Origin: Coriobacteriaceae bacterium AM48-5
Lineage (GTDB): Bacteria; Actinomycetota; Coriobacteriia; Coriobacteriales; Coriobacteriaceae
DNA length: 64,000 nucleotides
Direction: 5' to 3'
NCBI GenBank assembly: GCA_027669525.1
Contig: JAQEDJ010000005.1
Coordinates: 1 to 64,000 of the forward strand
Positions 19,985 to 28,609 of this stretch are shown here, one piece after another; within the stretch, counting starts at the first letter, position 1; each line of letters begins with the position of its first letter. Below the pieces are notes generated by a model that worked only from the letters and a program-made list of their open reading frames with translations, did no database searches and was not told where the DNA came from. Position numbers and translations under genes: made by a program.

Positions 19985-20833
19985 TTACTCGCCACCTGCC
20001 CGCGCCGCCGAGAGCAGCGTGCTCAAATCGGCTTGGACCGCCTCTGCCTTGCTTCCAAGCTGCAGTGGGGCCGAGTCGCCCGAGATGTTTACGCTCAGCA
20101 GGTGCGCATTCGGCAGCTTTGCGGCCATGCTCCAGAACGGGAGCGTGATGATGCCGGGGGTCATCTCGCCCACGCCGAGCTCCAGCAACAGCACGCGGCA
20201 ATCGCTGCGCTCGCGCACGAAGCGCTCGTATCGTCCGAGGCTCTCGCGCCATGCCGCACCCTGCAGAAACGTGTCGTCGCGCACCCACGGTACAAGCTGC
20301 CAGCCGCAGTGCGGGCATCGGGGGACATCCTCGCTGCGGATCTCGAACCCCGCCATGCCCGCGAGCATGCGCTCGACGTAGGGGCTCGCCTCGAAGAGCT
20401 CGTCGCAGCATGGCTGCTTGCATTGAAGGTACTCGAAGCTTCCCTGATAGTTGCAGATTCTCTCGGCGGGAAACGTCTTCTCGACTTAGGTGTCCACATT
20501 GGTGCTCAGGATGAAGTAGTCCTTATGACCGATGAGGGACCGCAAGTCGAGATAGGGCTGTGAGGCAGGCTCGCGCAGCATGAAATCGATGTATCGCGCG
20601 TAGTAGGCCCATTGCTGCTCGAGGCTGGGGTAGAGGTGGTAGAAGCCCTCGAAAAGGCTCTTGAAGCCAAAGGCCTGCTGCCAGTCAGCCATTCCTGCGC
20701 GCGCCATGCCTGCGCGGTTGTAATGGTTGAACCCGGCGGTGCTCGACATGCCCGAGCCGATACCGACGATGATGGCATCGGCATCGTCGATAAGGCTTCG
20801 AAGCCTTATCGCTTCTCTTTCTAGGGATGGCAT
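19985..20833 (-). pseudogene. SIR2 family NAD-dependent protein (sirB), in-frame stop
   Basis: A sirtuin of about 282 codons. NAD loop: GIGSGMSSTAGFNHYNRAG; STNVDT; then a TAA at 20486-20488 where a Gln codon (CAA) is expected; NYQGSFEYLQC, a Cys pair region CKQPCC...CPHCGW for zinc, and RVLLLELGVGEMTPGII. The frame is unchanged on both sides of the stop, so this is a C-to-T nonsense change, not an indel. The usual catalytic HG is QG here, as in macrodomain-linked (class M) sirtuins. It overlaps the upstream sirtuin gene by 13 bases. Either a pseudogene or split into two peptides. Confidence 0.75.
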
Positions 20834-21519
20834 CGGGCGATCTCCTCGAAAAGCGGGGCCATATCGCCGTCAACGAGAATCGTCTCGCACGAGGCGTCGG
20901 GCGCCATGGCCTGGCTGTAATTGAACACGATGTAGGTGGCGTGCTCGCAGGCGTTCGCGATCTGGGCGAGCATGTGCTTTATGATGCCGTTGCGCAGTCC
21001 CACGCCAAGTTCGAGGATGGCGACCCTGCCATTGCGATGGGCTTGCACAAGGCGCGCGAGATCTTCGAGCTGTGCCATGGCGAGGGCATCTGGATGGGCG
21101 AGACGCTGCTCGTCAATCGACGTGCGCGTGCTCCCTTCCGTCTCGAGCACGCGGTTCTCGTTGAACCCTGCATGTGCGAAGTGCCCGTCAATATTGCACG
21201 TGATCACGTAGGTGTCAGCGTGCTCCGTAAGATGCCGCAGCTCGTTCATGAGCGGGCTGGGCTCATACTCGACATACTCCTTTTGATGGAACCGCTCGAC
21301 CCATCGGCGTCGCACGTTTGCATCCGGAGAGGCGAGCCCCTGCAGTATGCAGCCGATGCCGTCGGTCTGAGCGAGGTCTCCGTACGTCTCTCGGAAATGC
21401 GCATCGGTGCAGAAGAGATTGAGCCCCTCCGCCATGTCGAGTCCGTTGCTGGCGCCGATGATGACAAGATCCGCCTCGGAAAGCGCCGTGCCTATGCGAA
21501 CTGCTTTCGCCGTCTCCAT
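20821..21519 (-). CDS. Divergent sirtuin-like protein lacking the zinc module (sirC)
   Basis: 232 residues, intact. Sirtuin features remain: an NAD-loop-like IIGASNGLDMAEGLNLFC, VITCNIDGHFAHAGF matching the TQNID region, and VAILELGVGLRNGIIKHM matching the C-terminal Rossmann strand of its neighbours. The Cys4 zinc module is missing and the catalytic HG/QG is replaced by ETEG, so deacylase or ADP-ribosyl transfer chemistry is doubtful. It may be a binding or regulatory subunit. Starts 3 bases after the stop of sirA and overlaps sirB, forming a tight operon. Confidence 0.75.
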   Translation of the reverse strand: METAKAVRIGTALSEADLVIIGASNGLDMAEGLNLFCTDAHFRETYGDLAQTDGIGCILQGLASPDANVRRRWVERFHQKEYVEYEPSPLMNELRHLTEHADTYVITCNIDGHFAHAGFNENRVLETEGSTRTSIDEQRLAHPDALAMAQLEDLARLVQAHRNGRVAILELGVGLRNGIIKHMLAQIANACEHATYIVFNYSQAMAPDASCETILVDGDMAPLFEEIARCHP

Positions 21520-21522
21520 GCG

Positions 21523-22486
21523 CTACCTCCCCAACGTCTTGCGCACGTCGGGGAGTACGTCGGCGATGTCGGCGCGAACGGCGAGCCCCGATTCTCGATC
21601 GCGCGGGGGAGAAACTGCGTCTTATTGTTTACGGCGATGTAGCTGCCTGCGGCAACTGCGCCGTGAGGGCCCAGAACGGCTCCTGGATAAACGCGGGTGT
21701 CATGCGGCCCACACCCAGCTCGAGGAAAAGGATCCTCTGCTGCGCGTGCGCGTCGAGCCAGTCGGACACCTTGCGGTACTGCTCCTCGTAGAGCTTGCCC
21801 TGCAGGAAGTTACCGTAGCCGCGAACCCAGGGGAACGCCTCTTCTCCGCAGTGCGGGCAGCGCGGCACGAGCTCTGTCGGAACCTCTAGGCCGTCTCCCA
21901 TGGCCTCGATCATGCGGGAGACGGGCTCAGTCGCATCCCATACGTCATCGGTGCAGCAGCGGGAACATTGGAAAAAGCGGTGGTCGCCTTGGATTTCGGC
22001 CACCTTTTCCCAGGGGTAGATTTTCATGAACTGCGTGTCCTGGTTCGTGGTGAGCACGAAGAAGTCCTTTTTGGCAAGAATGGCGTCGAGGTCCTTGTAG
22101 GGCTCGCGTAGCGGGGCGTTGAGCGTGGTGTCGAGGAAGGTGGCGAGGTATCCCCAGCGCGCCTCGGCGGTGGGCCAGCGGTAGAACGACCCCTCGAAAG
22201 CGCCCTTGAAACCGTAGCGCTCGGCGAATTTGCCGAAATGCCTGCGGTAAGTCGCGTTGTCCTCGTAGTAGAAGTCGCCGCCGCCCGCCGCGGAGAGCCC
22301 GGAGGCCCCGCCTACCAGCACGCAATCGACTTCTTCGATCATACGGGCGAAGTCATCGATTTGCTGGTCGTAGGGCTCGGGCTCGCGGTCACTCAGCTCA
22401 TAGGGCGTGCTGCCGTTGCGGTAGGCGGCCTGAAGGGAAAACGATCGGTTGGTGAGCTCGACAACGAGCTGCTCGTACAGAGTCAC
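21523..22486 (-). CDS. SIR2 family NAD-dependent protein, class M-like (sirA, frameshifted at the 3' end)
   Basis: About 321 residues. GTG start at 22486, chosen from GAAAGAAGG upstream and alignment with the copy 1 ATG. NAD loop LVGGASGLSAAGGGDFYYED; TTNQDTQFMK; EIQGDHRFFQCSRCC with PRCPHCG as the zinc module; RILFLELGVGRMTPAFI. The catalytic His of classical sirtuins is Gln (IQG). Deletions near 21645 and 21590 truncate the C-terminus; repaired, it ends DIADVLPDVRKTLGR, 3 bases before sirC. Family members deacylate proteins or ADP-ribosylate lipoyl carrier proteins; neither a macrodomain nor GcvH-L gene is present here. Confidence 0.85.
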
Positions 22487-22499
22487 CGGATACCTTCTT

Positions 22500-22535
22500 T
22501 CAGCTATTATAAACAGGTGTCTATAAAAAGTATCC
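22500..22535. promoter_or_regulatory. Conserved TetR operator/promoter region, copy 2
   Basis: TCAGCTATTATAAACAGG followed by TGTCTATAAAAAGTATCC, in the gap between divergent tetR and sirA. Near-identical to copy 1 at 19211. Confidence 0.55.
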
Positions 22536-22629
22536 ATGTCGATTTGCTAAAGAGCAATGAACGGCTTCGAGCTGCTGTCGATAAACGAGCGGCTGCTGGA
22601 TATTGTTGAGCGCTGCAATTGGAGGGGCC

Positions 22630-23186
22630 ATGGAATCGGGGAAGATCGATCGTCGCCGGCGCTATACGCTTTCGGTCATACGGGAGGCGTTCTTTTCGCT
22701 GCTGGCCGAGGTCGGTTTCGCGAAGATGACGGTGGCGGATATCTGCCGCCGCGCCGACATCAACCGCGGCACGTTTTATTTGCACTACGAGGACAAGTTC
22801 GCGCTGCTCGACGCACTTATCGACGAGGCCCTGGCGGCGGCGCCCCCACTCGAGGGAACGGAGGCGGGGGCCCTTTGCCAGCGCCCGCCGGCAAACGATG
22901 ACTATTATCTGCTCTACTCGGATGACGACGCGTACGCCCGGGTGGCACAGCGCGTCGTCGAGCGCGGCGCTGAGCAGATGGTTCCTTCGATCATGGAGAA
23001 GACTGGCTTTCGCGCGAGGACGCCTATCTGCTCTTCGTCCACAACGTCCAGGGAAATCTCGCGGTCAACCGCCTGCTCGGTTGGAGGCGGGGACCCGAGT
23101 TCGCCCACGCCCAGGAGCTGCTCAACGCCTATTCCGAAGGGGGTCTGCGGACGGTATCGGCCCCTTGCAGATTAATCGCGAATTAG
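22630..23186 (+). CDS. TetR/AcrR family regulator, copy 2 (frameshifted)
   Basis: About 185 residues, strongly similar to copy 1 (SGKIDRRRRYTLSVIREAFF; HTH FAKMTVADICRRADINRGTF; YLHYEDKFALLDALIDEAL). A T is missing near 23005 at the same place as copy 1; the repaired C-terminus contains VHNVQGNLAVNRLLGWRRGP and ends RLIAN. The ATG at 22630 follows GGAGGGG. It is divergent from the three-sirtuin operon and its end overlaps the convergent cupin gene by 4 bases. Confidence 0.82.
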
Positions 23187-23536
23187 AACATGATGGCGTC
23201 GTCGGCCGTGAAGGCATCGAGGGATCCCTGCTTGACCTGAATGCAGACGTATGTGATCCCCGAGTCGGACGCGGCGCGGAACTGACGATGCGCAGCGGGG
23301 GAAATGCGCAGCCAGTCGCCGGCCGCAAGCTCGATATCCTCATCGTCGATCGTGACCGAGCCTGCGCCCTCGAGCACGCCATAGATCTCCTCGTTTTCCT
23401 TGTGTGCATGGACGAACGGAACGCCAGCGCCGGCGGGAAGACTGTTGATACTCACCTCTGCCCCGGTAAGCCCGAGCACCTCGTGCAGCTCAACGCGGCT
23501 CTCATTGCCGATGTGGGTCTTTGCATAATTAGCCAT
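23183..23536 (-). CDS. Single-domain cupin
   Basis: 117 residues, intact. Cupin motif 1 is GVPFVHAHKENEEIYGVLEG (His, His, Glu metal ligands) and motif 2 is AAGDWLRISPAAHRQFRA. Begins MANYAKTHIGN with a good ribosome binding site (AGAGAGG). Small cupins of this kind act as metal-binding isomerases, dioxygenases or sensors; the substrate is not evident. Divergent from the HxlR-type regulator across a palindromic gap, so probably its regulatory target. Confidence 0.85.
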   Translation of the reverse strand: MANYAKTHIGNESRVELHEVLGLTGAEVSINSLPAGAGVPFVHAHKENEEIYGVLEGAGSVTIDDEDIELAAGDWLRISPAAHRQFRAASDSGITYVCIQVKQGSLDAFTADDAIMF

Positions 23537-23610
23537 AATGGTTCCTCTCTTGGGGTTGATTTACCTTGCAGGCATCTCCTGCGTGAGATATATTCAACGC
23601 GAAAGCGCAT

Positions 23611-23636
23611 GCAAATACGAGTACGCACATATTTGT
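23611..23636. promoter_or_regulatory. Candidate HxlR operator
   Basis: CAAATA (23612-23617) and TATTTG (23630-23635) form an inverted repeat around ACGAGTACGCAC, between the divergent cupin and HxlR genes. HxlR-type proteins bind spaced palindromes in such gaps. Confidence 0.4.
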
Positions 23637-23687
23637 AACTGCGTGCCTTTTTGTGAAACCGGTATGGTCAAGGAGGTTGGGTCTCCC

Positions 23688-24012
23688 ATGATGGCGAAAG
23701 AGGAGCTTCCGGAGTGTCCGGTCGCAACGGCGGTAGCGCTCATTGGCGGCAAGTGGAAACTGCTCATTATTCGTAACTTACGCGTACGCCCTTGGCGTTT
23801 CAACGAGTTGCGCCGCAACCTGGAGGGAATCTCTCAGAAGGTGCTTACCGACAGCCTGCGGCAGATGGAGATGATGGGCTGGTCTTTCGCCATGACTATG
23901 GCGAGAATCCTCCCCGCGTTGAGTATGGCCTTACCGAGCTCGCCGCCAGATGATGCCCATCATGGACTCGCTGGCAGACTTCGGCGCTTATTACAAGACA
24001 ATTGTTTCGTAG
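23688..24012 (+). CDS. HxlR-family winged-helix regulator (frameshifted)
   Basis: About 109 residues once two deletions (near 23880 and 23950) are repaired. ECPVATAVALIGGKWKLLII opens the HxlR domain with its conserved early Cys, then FNELRRNLEGISQKVLTDSL (recognition helix), the wing HDYGENPPRVEYGLTELA, and MDSLADFGAYYKTIVS at the end. HxlR/YodB/HypR relatives use the N-terminal Cys to sense electrophiles or oxidants. The flavin reductase gene follows 99 bases downstream and the cupin is divergent, which fits a redox-stress role. Confidence 0.85.
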
Positions 24013-24111
24013 CGGACACATCGCTTGGGGGGCGGAGAACCGCTACGAGGGTGCTAACGAAAACCTGTCCCGAATCATCGTGCGCCTGCGGCATGAAGAA
24101 GGGAGATTCTT

Positions 24112-24642
24112 ATGAAAATCGTTGTATTGAGCGGCAGCCCGCGTAAGGGCGCTAATACCGATACCATGGTCGAGGCGTTTGCCGAGACCGCGCGTGAGGG
24201 CGGCAATACGGTCGAGGTCGTCCGCGTTGCCAGCAAGAAGATCGCCGGCTGCTTGGGATGCCAGTACTGCTTCGCCCATGAGGGCGTCTGCGCGCAGAAG
24301 GATGACATGGCCAACGTGATTGAGTCGCTGAAAGGCGCCGATATGGTTGTCTTCGCTTCGCCTATCTACTGGTTTGATATCACCGCACAGGAGAAGGCTG
24401 TCATCGACCGCCTGTACGCCTTCGGTGCTACGGGCTTCCCGTTCACCAAGACGGCCCTTTTGCTCGATAGCCACAGCGAGGGCGTCTATGATGCGGCGAT
24501 CGCTATGTACAAGTCAACCTGCGCGTACTGCAAGTGGGAGAACCAGGGCATTGTCACCATCAGCGGTATGACCGAGCGCGACAGCATGGCATCGTCGCCC
24601 AAGCTGGAAGAGGTGCGAGAGCTCGCTCGTAAGCTCGCCTAA
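24112..24642 (+). CDS. NADPH-dependent FMN reductase / flavodoxin-fold protein
   Basis: 176 residues, intact. The phosphate-binding loop for FMN is VVLSGSPRKGANTDTMVEAF, followed by the Cys-rich GCLGCQYCFAHEGVCAQKDD typical of the iron-sulfur flavoprotein-like/NAD(P)H reductase subgroup, and VVFASPIYWFDITAQEKAVI. Likely reduces quinones or flavins, downstream of an HxlR regulator. A good ribosome binding site (AAGAAGGGAG) precedes the ATG. Confidence 0.88.
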   Translation: MKIVVLSGSPRKGANTDTMVEAFAETAREGGNTVEVVRVASKKIAGCLGCQYCFAHEGVCAQKDDMANVIESLKGADMVVFASPIYWFDITAQEKAVIDRLYAFGATGFPFTKTALLLDSHSEGVYDAAIAMYKSTCAYCKWENQGIVTISGMTERDSMASSPKLEEVRELARKLA

Positions 24643-24655
24643 GGGCTCGAAGAGC

Positions 24656-24720
24656 GCATGGCAATCAACACTAGTGGAAATGCTTGCTGTCCTTACCAAG
24701 AGGAATGCTGATTGCCATGC
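24656..24720. repeat. Small palindromic element
   Basis: 12-bp terminal inverted repeats GCATGGCAATCA (24656-24667) and TGATTGCCATGC (24709-24720) enclose 41 bases. It lacks the U tract of a terminator and looks like a tiny MITE-like or hairpin element between the reductase gene and the ATPase remnant. Confidence 0.5.
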
Positions 24721-24750
24721 AACGATGCTCCAGCGGACAATTCCGGTGTG

Positions 24751-24945
24751 CTAAAACGCCTTCTCGTTCAAGAATTCCCTGAACGCGGGGATGTCGAAGC
24801 CGACGAGGCCGCGTCCACGTTCCCCGATGACGCCGTCCTCGAGGAGACGGCGTTTGTATTGACTTGCATAGTTGCTGGCGACGCCCATACGCTTGGCAAT
24901 TTCTGAGACCCTGCTGGGGCCAGAATCGGGCAGAAGACTGTGAGT
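24751..24945 (-). pseudogene. C-terminal remnant of an archaeal-type AAA ATPase
   Basis: About 62 codons reading PSRVSEIAKRMGVASNYASQ, YKRRLLEDGVIGERGRG, then LVGFDIPAFREFL and a stop. This is the winged-helix tail common to AAA ATP-binding proteins of the archaeal-ATPase group. The P-loop portion is absent and no start is visible. An 11-bp inverted repeat (AAAATCGGGAG/CTCCCGATTTT, 24947-24973) marks the truncation boundary. Confidence 0.65.
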
Positions 24946-25025
24946 GAAAATCGGGAGTAGCGCTCCCGATTTTGACCAATTAACGTTTGTACGAGATAAT
25001 AGACTCCATAACGGGAGGCGATTCT

Positions 25026-26234
25026 ATGTACATCGAGCGCGAAATTGAACAGACGATAGATTCGATGCTGGGACAGGGAAAAGTTGTCCTGGTGACCGGA
25101 GCGCGCCAAGTTGGGAAGACGACGGTTCTCAAGCAACATCTAGGCGACCGATTCGACTATGTTTCGATGGAGAACCCGCGGGATTATCTTCTTGCAAAAG
25201 AGGATGCTGCCCTGTTTTTCGAGTCTCATGATCTGCCGATCATCATTGATGAGATTCAGCGAGTGCCTAAGCTTTTTTCTCCGGTGAAGTGGGTTGTCGA
25301 TCAATCAGAGGAGAAGGGCCGAATCGTCCTCACGGGATCCCAGACATATCACCTTATGAAAGGGGTGAGCGAATCCTTGGCGGGGAGGATTAGAATTCTG
25401 GAAATGCCCTCTTTAAGCTTGCGAGAGCTCGTTGGTGGTTCCCAGGGCCCTCGTCCGTATATCCCCAAAAAGGTTTCCTTGGCCTCTAAGATGTCTTCGG
25501 GAAATATTTGGAACATCATCCATAGGGGTTCGATGCCCGAACTGCAAGACCCAGATATCGATTGGGACTCCTATTATTCCGACTACGTTGCCGCATATCT
25601 CGAACGCGATGTTCGCGATCTTGTAAACGTAAAGGATGAGGCGAAGTTCTACAGCTTTATGGTCGCGTGCGCAGCGAGAACGGGGCAACTGTTAAATGCC
25701 ACCGATATTGGAAACACCGTTGACGTCGACCGTAAGACGGTGAAGGCTTGGCTCTCGGTTTTGCAGGCGTCGAACATCGTTCGGATTGTCGAGCCCTTTT
25801 GGCCTAATGTCGATAAGCGTCTGACCAAGACCCCTAAGATATTCTTTATGGATACAGGTCTTGTTTGTCATCTAACGAGGTGGATAACGCCGGAGCAATT
25901 GCGCAACGGGGCCGCGGCGGGGCATATATTTGAGACGTTCGTTGTCTCGGAAATTTTAAAGAGCTTTATGAACACGGGGAAGAGCCTTCGCGACGTATGG
26001 TTCTATCGAGACCAAAAGAAGCGCGAAATTGATTTGCTCATCCAAGAGGGCCATATTCTCCATCCCGTCGAGGTGAAGATGTCGGCCACGGTGGGCAAAG
26101 ATGCGGTGAAGAATTTTTCCTGTCTCGAGGGCCTGACCGGCTATGAAATTGGGTTTGGACACGTTGTCTGCCAAACCCCGGATCCATACCTTATTACCAA
26201 GGATGTCCAAGCGATTCCCGTGTGGGGCATATGA
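25026..26234 (+). CDS. ATP-binding protein, AAA_14/DUF4143 family
   Basis: 402 residues, intact. The N-terminal AAA domain has Walker A TGARQVGKTT and Walker B LPIIIDEIQRV with the sensor LTGSQTYHLM; the DUF4143 part carries the conserved GSMPELQ, YVAAYLERDVRDL and the endonuclease-like end REIDLLIQEGHILHPVEVKM. Such proteins are widespread and often mobile; their function is not settled. Lower GC than its neighbours and adjacency to another ATPase remnant suggest acquisition. The ATG at 25026 follows GGGAGG. Confidence 0.9.
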   Translation: MYIEREIEQTIDSMLGQGKVVLVTGARQVGKTTVLKQHLGDRFDYVSMENPRDYLLAKEDAALFFESHDLPIIIDEIQRVPKLFSPVKWVVDQSEEKGRIVLTGSQTYHLMKGVSESLAGRIRILEMPSLSLRELVGGSQGPRPYIPKKVSLASKMSSGNIWNIIHRGSMPELQDPDIDWDSYYSDYVAAYLERDVRDLVNVKDEAKFYSFMVACAARTGQLLNATDIGNTVDVDRKTVKAWLSVLQASNIVRIVEPFWPNVDKRLTKTPKIFFMDTGLVCHLTRWITPEQLRNGAAAGHIFETFVVSEILKSFMNTGKSLRDVWFYRDQKKREIDLLIQEGHILHPVEVKMSATVGKDAVKNFSCLEGLTGYEIGFGHVVCQTPDPYLITKDVQAIPVWGI

Positions 26235-26250
26235 TATACGTTGCAACGAA

Positions 26251-26288
26251 CGGGGCCCGGAGCGCGATATTGCTGCGCTCCGGCCCCG
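26251..26288. terminator. Bidirectional terminator
   Basis: A 14-15 bp GC stem CGGGGCCCGGAGCGC (26251-26265) with GCGCTCCGGCCCCG (26275-26288) between the convergent DUF4143 gene and topoisomerase A gene. Confidence 0.75.
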
Positions 26289-26325
26289 TTGGTTTGTGGC
26301 TTGGACCAGTTCGACTGCCGTCGTT

Positions 26326-28564
26326 CTAGTCAAACAGGCTCGGCATGTCGTTTTCCTTCATGAGGGCACCGGCAGAAGGCAGGCTCTGCGCGGTGAACTT
26401 CTCGGCGGAGACGCCGGCGCCAAGAATCTCCTCGGTCGTGCCCACGGTGGTGACCGAGCGGCCCTTCTTGGCCGTAAAGGCCTGGACGCCCTGCGTGTTG
26501 GTGGTCGTCTTGGTCTTGAGCAGCGACGTGTTGAAGTTCATCAGGCGGTAGTCGCTCGAGACCAGCGCGAGGTCGCGGTCCTCCTTGAGTACCTGCGCAT
26601 ACAGCAGCTTGCTGCCGCCATAGATGGCGTTCTTCAGGCGTTTGCGGTTGGTCTTGGTGACGTATCCGGAAAGTGCAACGCGCACCACGCGGCCGTTCTC
26701 AAAGACAAACAGCACGTCGGCCTTGTAGTCCTCGGGGTCGATGACCCAGATGACGCTCTCGTCGGGTTCCATCTCAAGATCGGTCGGAAGGTACGAGCCC
26801 AGCTGGCCGACTTGGTGTCCTCAAACGCCGCGACCTTGCACTTGTACACCTGGCTCTTGTTGGTAAAGACCAGCAGCTCGTGAGTGTTGGAGGACGGGAA
26901 CTCGATAAAGGGTTTGTCGCCGTCCTTGTACTTGAGCGTGGTCGCCTTCTTGAGCACGCGGTCCGTCATCTTCTTAAGGTAGCCATCGTGCGAGAGCATG
27001 ATGGTGACCGGGTACTCCTCGACCTCGGGCTCCAAGCTTACCTCGATAACCTCATGGGGCTCGATCCTACCCGTGCGGCGCGGCATCACGTACTTCTTGT
27101 TGACCGCAGCCAGCTCGTCGCTGATGACCTTCTTGATGTTCTCCTCACTGGAGAGGATCTCCTCAAGTTCGGCAATCTCGCCCTCAAGCTTGGCAATGTC
27201 CTTGGTGCGGTTGAGGATGTACTCCTCGTTGATGTTGCGGAGCTTAAGCTCGGCAACAAACTCGGCCTGGGTCTCGTCGATATCGAAACCCTTCATAAGG
27301 TTGGGCACGACCTCGGCTTCGAGCTTGGTGCCGCGGATGATGGCGATGGCCTTGTCGATATCGAGCAAGATCGCCTCGAGGCCGTGCAGCAGGTGCAGGC
27401 GCTCGGACTTTTTGCCCAGGTCATAGTTAATACGGCGACGCGTGGACTGGATGCGCCATGCAACCCACTCGTGCAAGATCTGGCGCACGCCCATAACGCG
27501 GGGATAGCCGTCGACCAGCACGTTGAAGTTGCACGAGAACGAATCCTGCAGCGTGGTTGAGCGATAGAGCTTGGCCATGAGCTTGTCGGGGTCGACACCG
27601 CGCTTAAGGTCGATGGCGATACGCAGGCCCGAAAGGTCGGTCTCGTCACGGATGTCGGCAATCTCCTTGACCTTGCCCTCCTTGGAGAGCTTGACGATGC
27701 GCTCGATGATGACATCGGTCTTGGTGGTGTAGGGAATCTCGTAGACCTCGATGATGCGCTCTTCGGGAATCCAGCGCCAGCGGGAGCGAATCTGGAAGCT
27801 GCCAAGGCCGGTCTCGATGATCTTCTCCATCTCCTCGCGGCGGTAGATGATCTCGCCGCCGGTCGAAAAGTCGGGCATGGGCATGTACTCGAGCAGGTCG
27901 CAGTCGGGATCCTTGAGGTAGTGCATCGTTGCGGTGCAGACTTCGTTGAGGTTGAAGCCGCAGATGTCAGAAGCCATGGCGACGCCGATGCCCTTGTTGG
28001 CCGAGACGAGGATATTGGGGAACGTGGTGGGCAGCAGGCGCGGCTCCTTCATGGCACCGTCGTAGCTGTCGACAAAGTCGACCGGATCCTTGTCGATGTC
28101 CTTGAAGATTTCGGCGCTGATGGGGGAGAGCTTAGCCTCGGTATAACGCGAGGCGGCGTAGCTCAGGTCGCCCGAATAGTACTTACCAAAGTTGCCTTTC
28201 GACTCCACGAAGGGGGCAAGCAGCGCCTCATTGCCGGTGGCCAGACGCACCATCGTCTCGTAGATCGCGGCGTCGCCGTGCGGGTTGAGCTTCATGGTCT
28301 GGCCCACGATGTTGGCGCTCTTCTGGCGCTCGCCCTTGAGCAGGCCCATCTTGTACATGGTGTAAAGCAGCTTGCGGTGCGAGGCTTAAAGCCGTCGATC
28401 TCGGGGAACGCACGCGAGACGTTGACGCTCATGGCGTAGGGCATGTAGTTGACCTCGAGCGTCTGCGTGATTGGCTGATCGGTGACCTCGGAGTGCAGGC
28501 CGATGACGTTCTCGGCGTTGACCTGCTTTTTCTTTGGCTGGTTCTTCGTCTTCTTCTTTGCCAC
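26326..28564 (-). CDS. Type IIA DNA topoisomerase subunit A (GyrA/ParC-like), two frameshifts
   Basis: About 746 residues. DNA cleavage-religation subunit: the winged-helix begins EIDGFKPSHRKLLYTMYKMG, the catalytic Tyr lies in LSYAASRYTE, and the tower/coiled-coil region contains NRTKDIAKLEGEIAELEEIL. The C-terminus is a shortened beta-propeller-like domain ending NDMPSLFD. GTG start at 28564 after AAGAGG. Deletions near 28385 and 26807 break the frame. It is 45 bases downstream of the B subunit. The sequence is divergent from textbook gyrase, so topoisomerase IV or a third type IIA enzyme are both possible. Confidence 0.88.
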
Positions 28565-28609
28565 GATTTCCTCTTGAACTTCTTATGGGCCGTCGTTATC
28601 GATGTGCTG

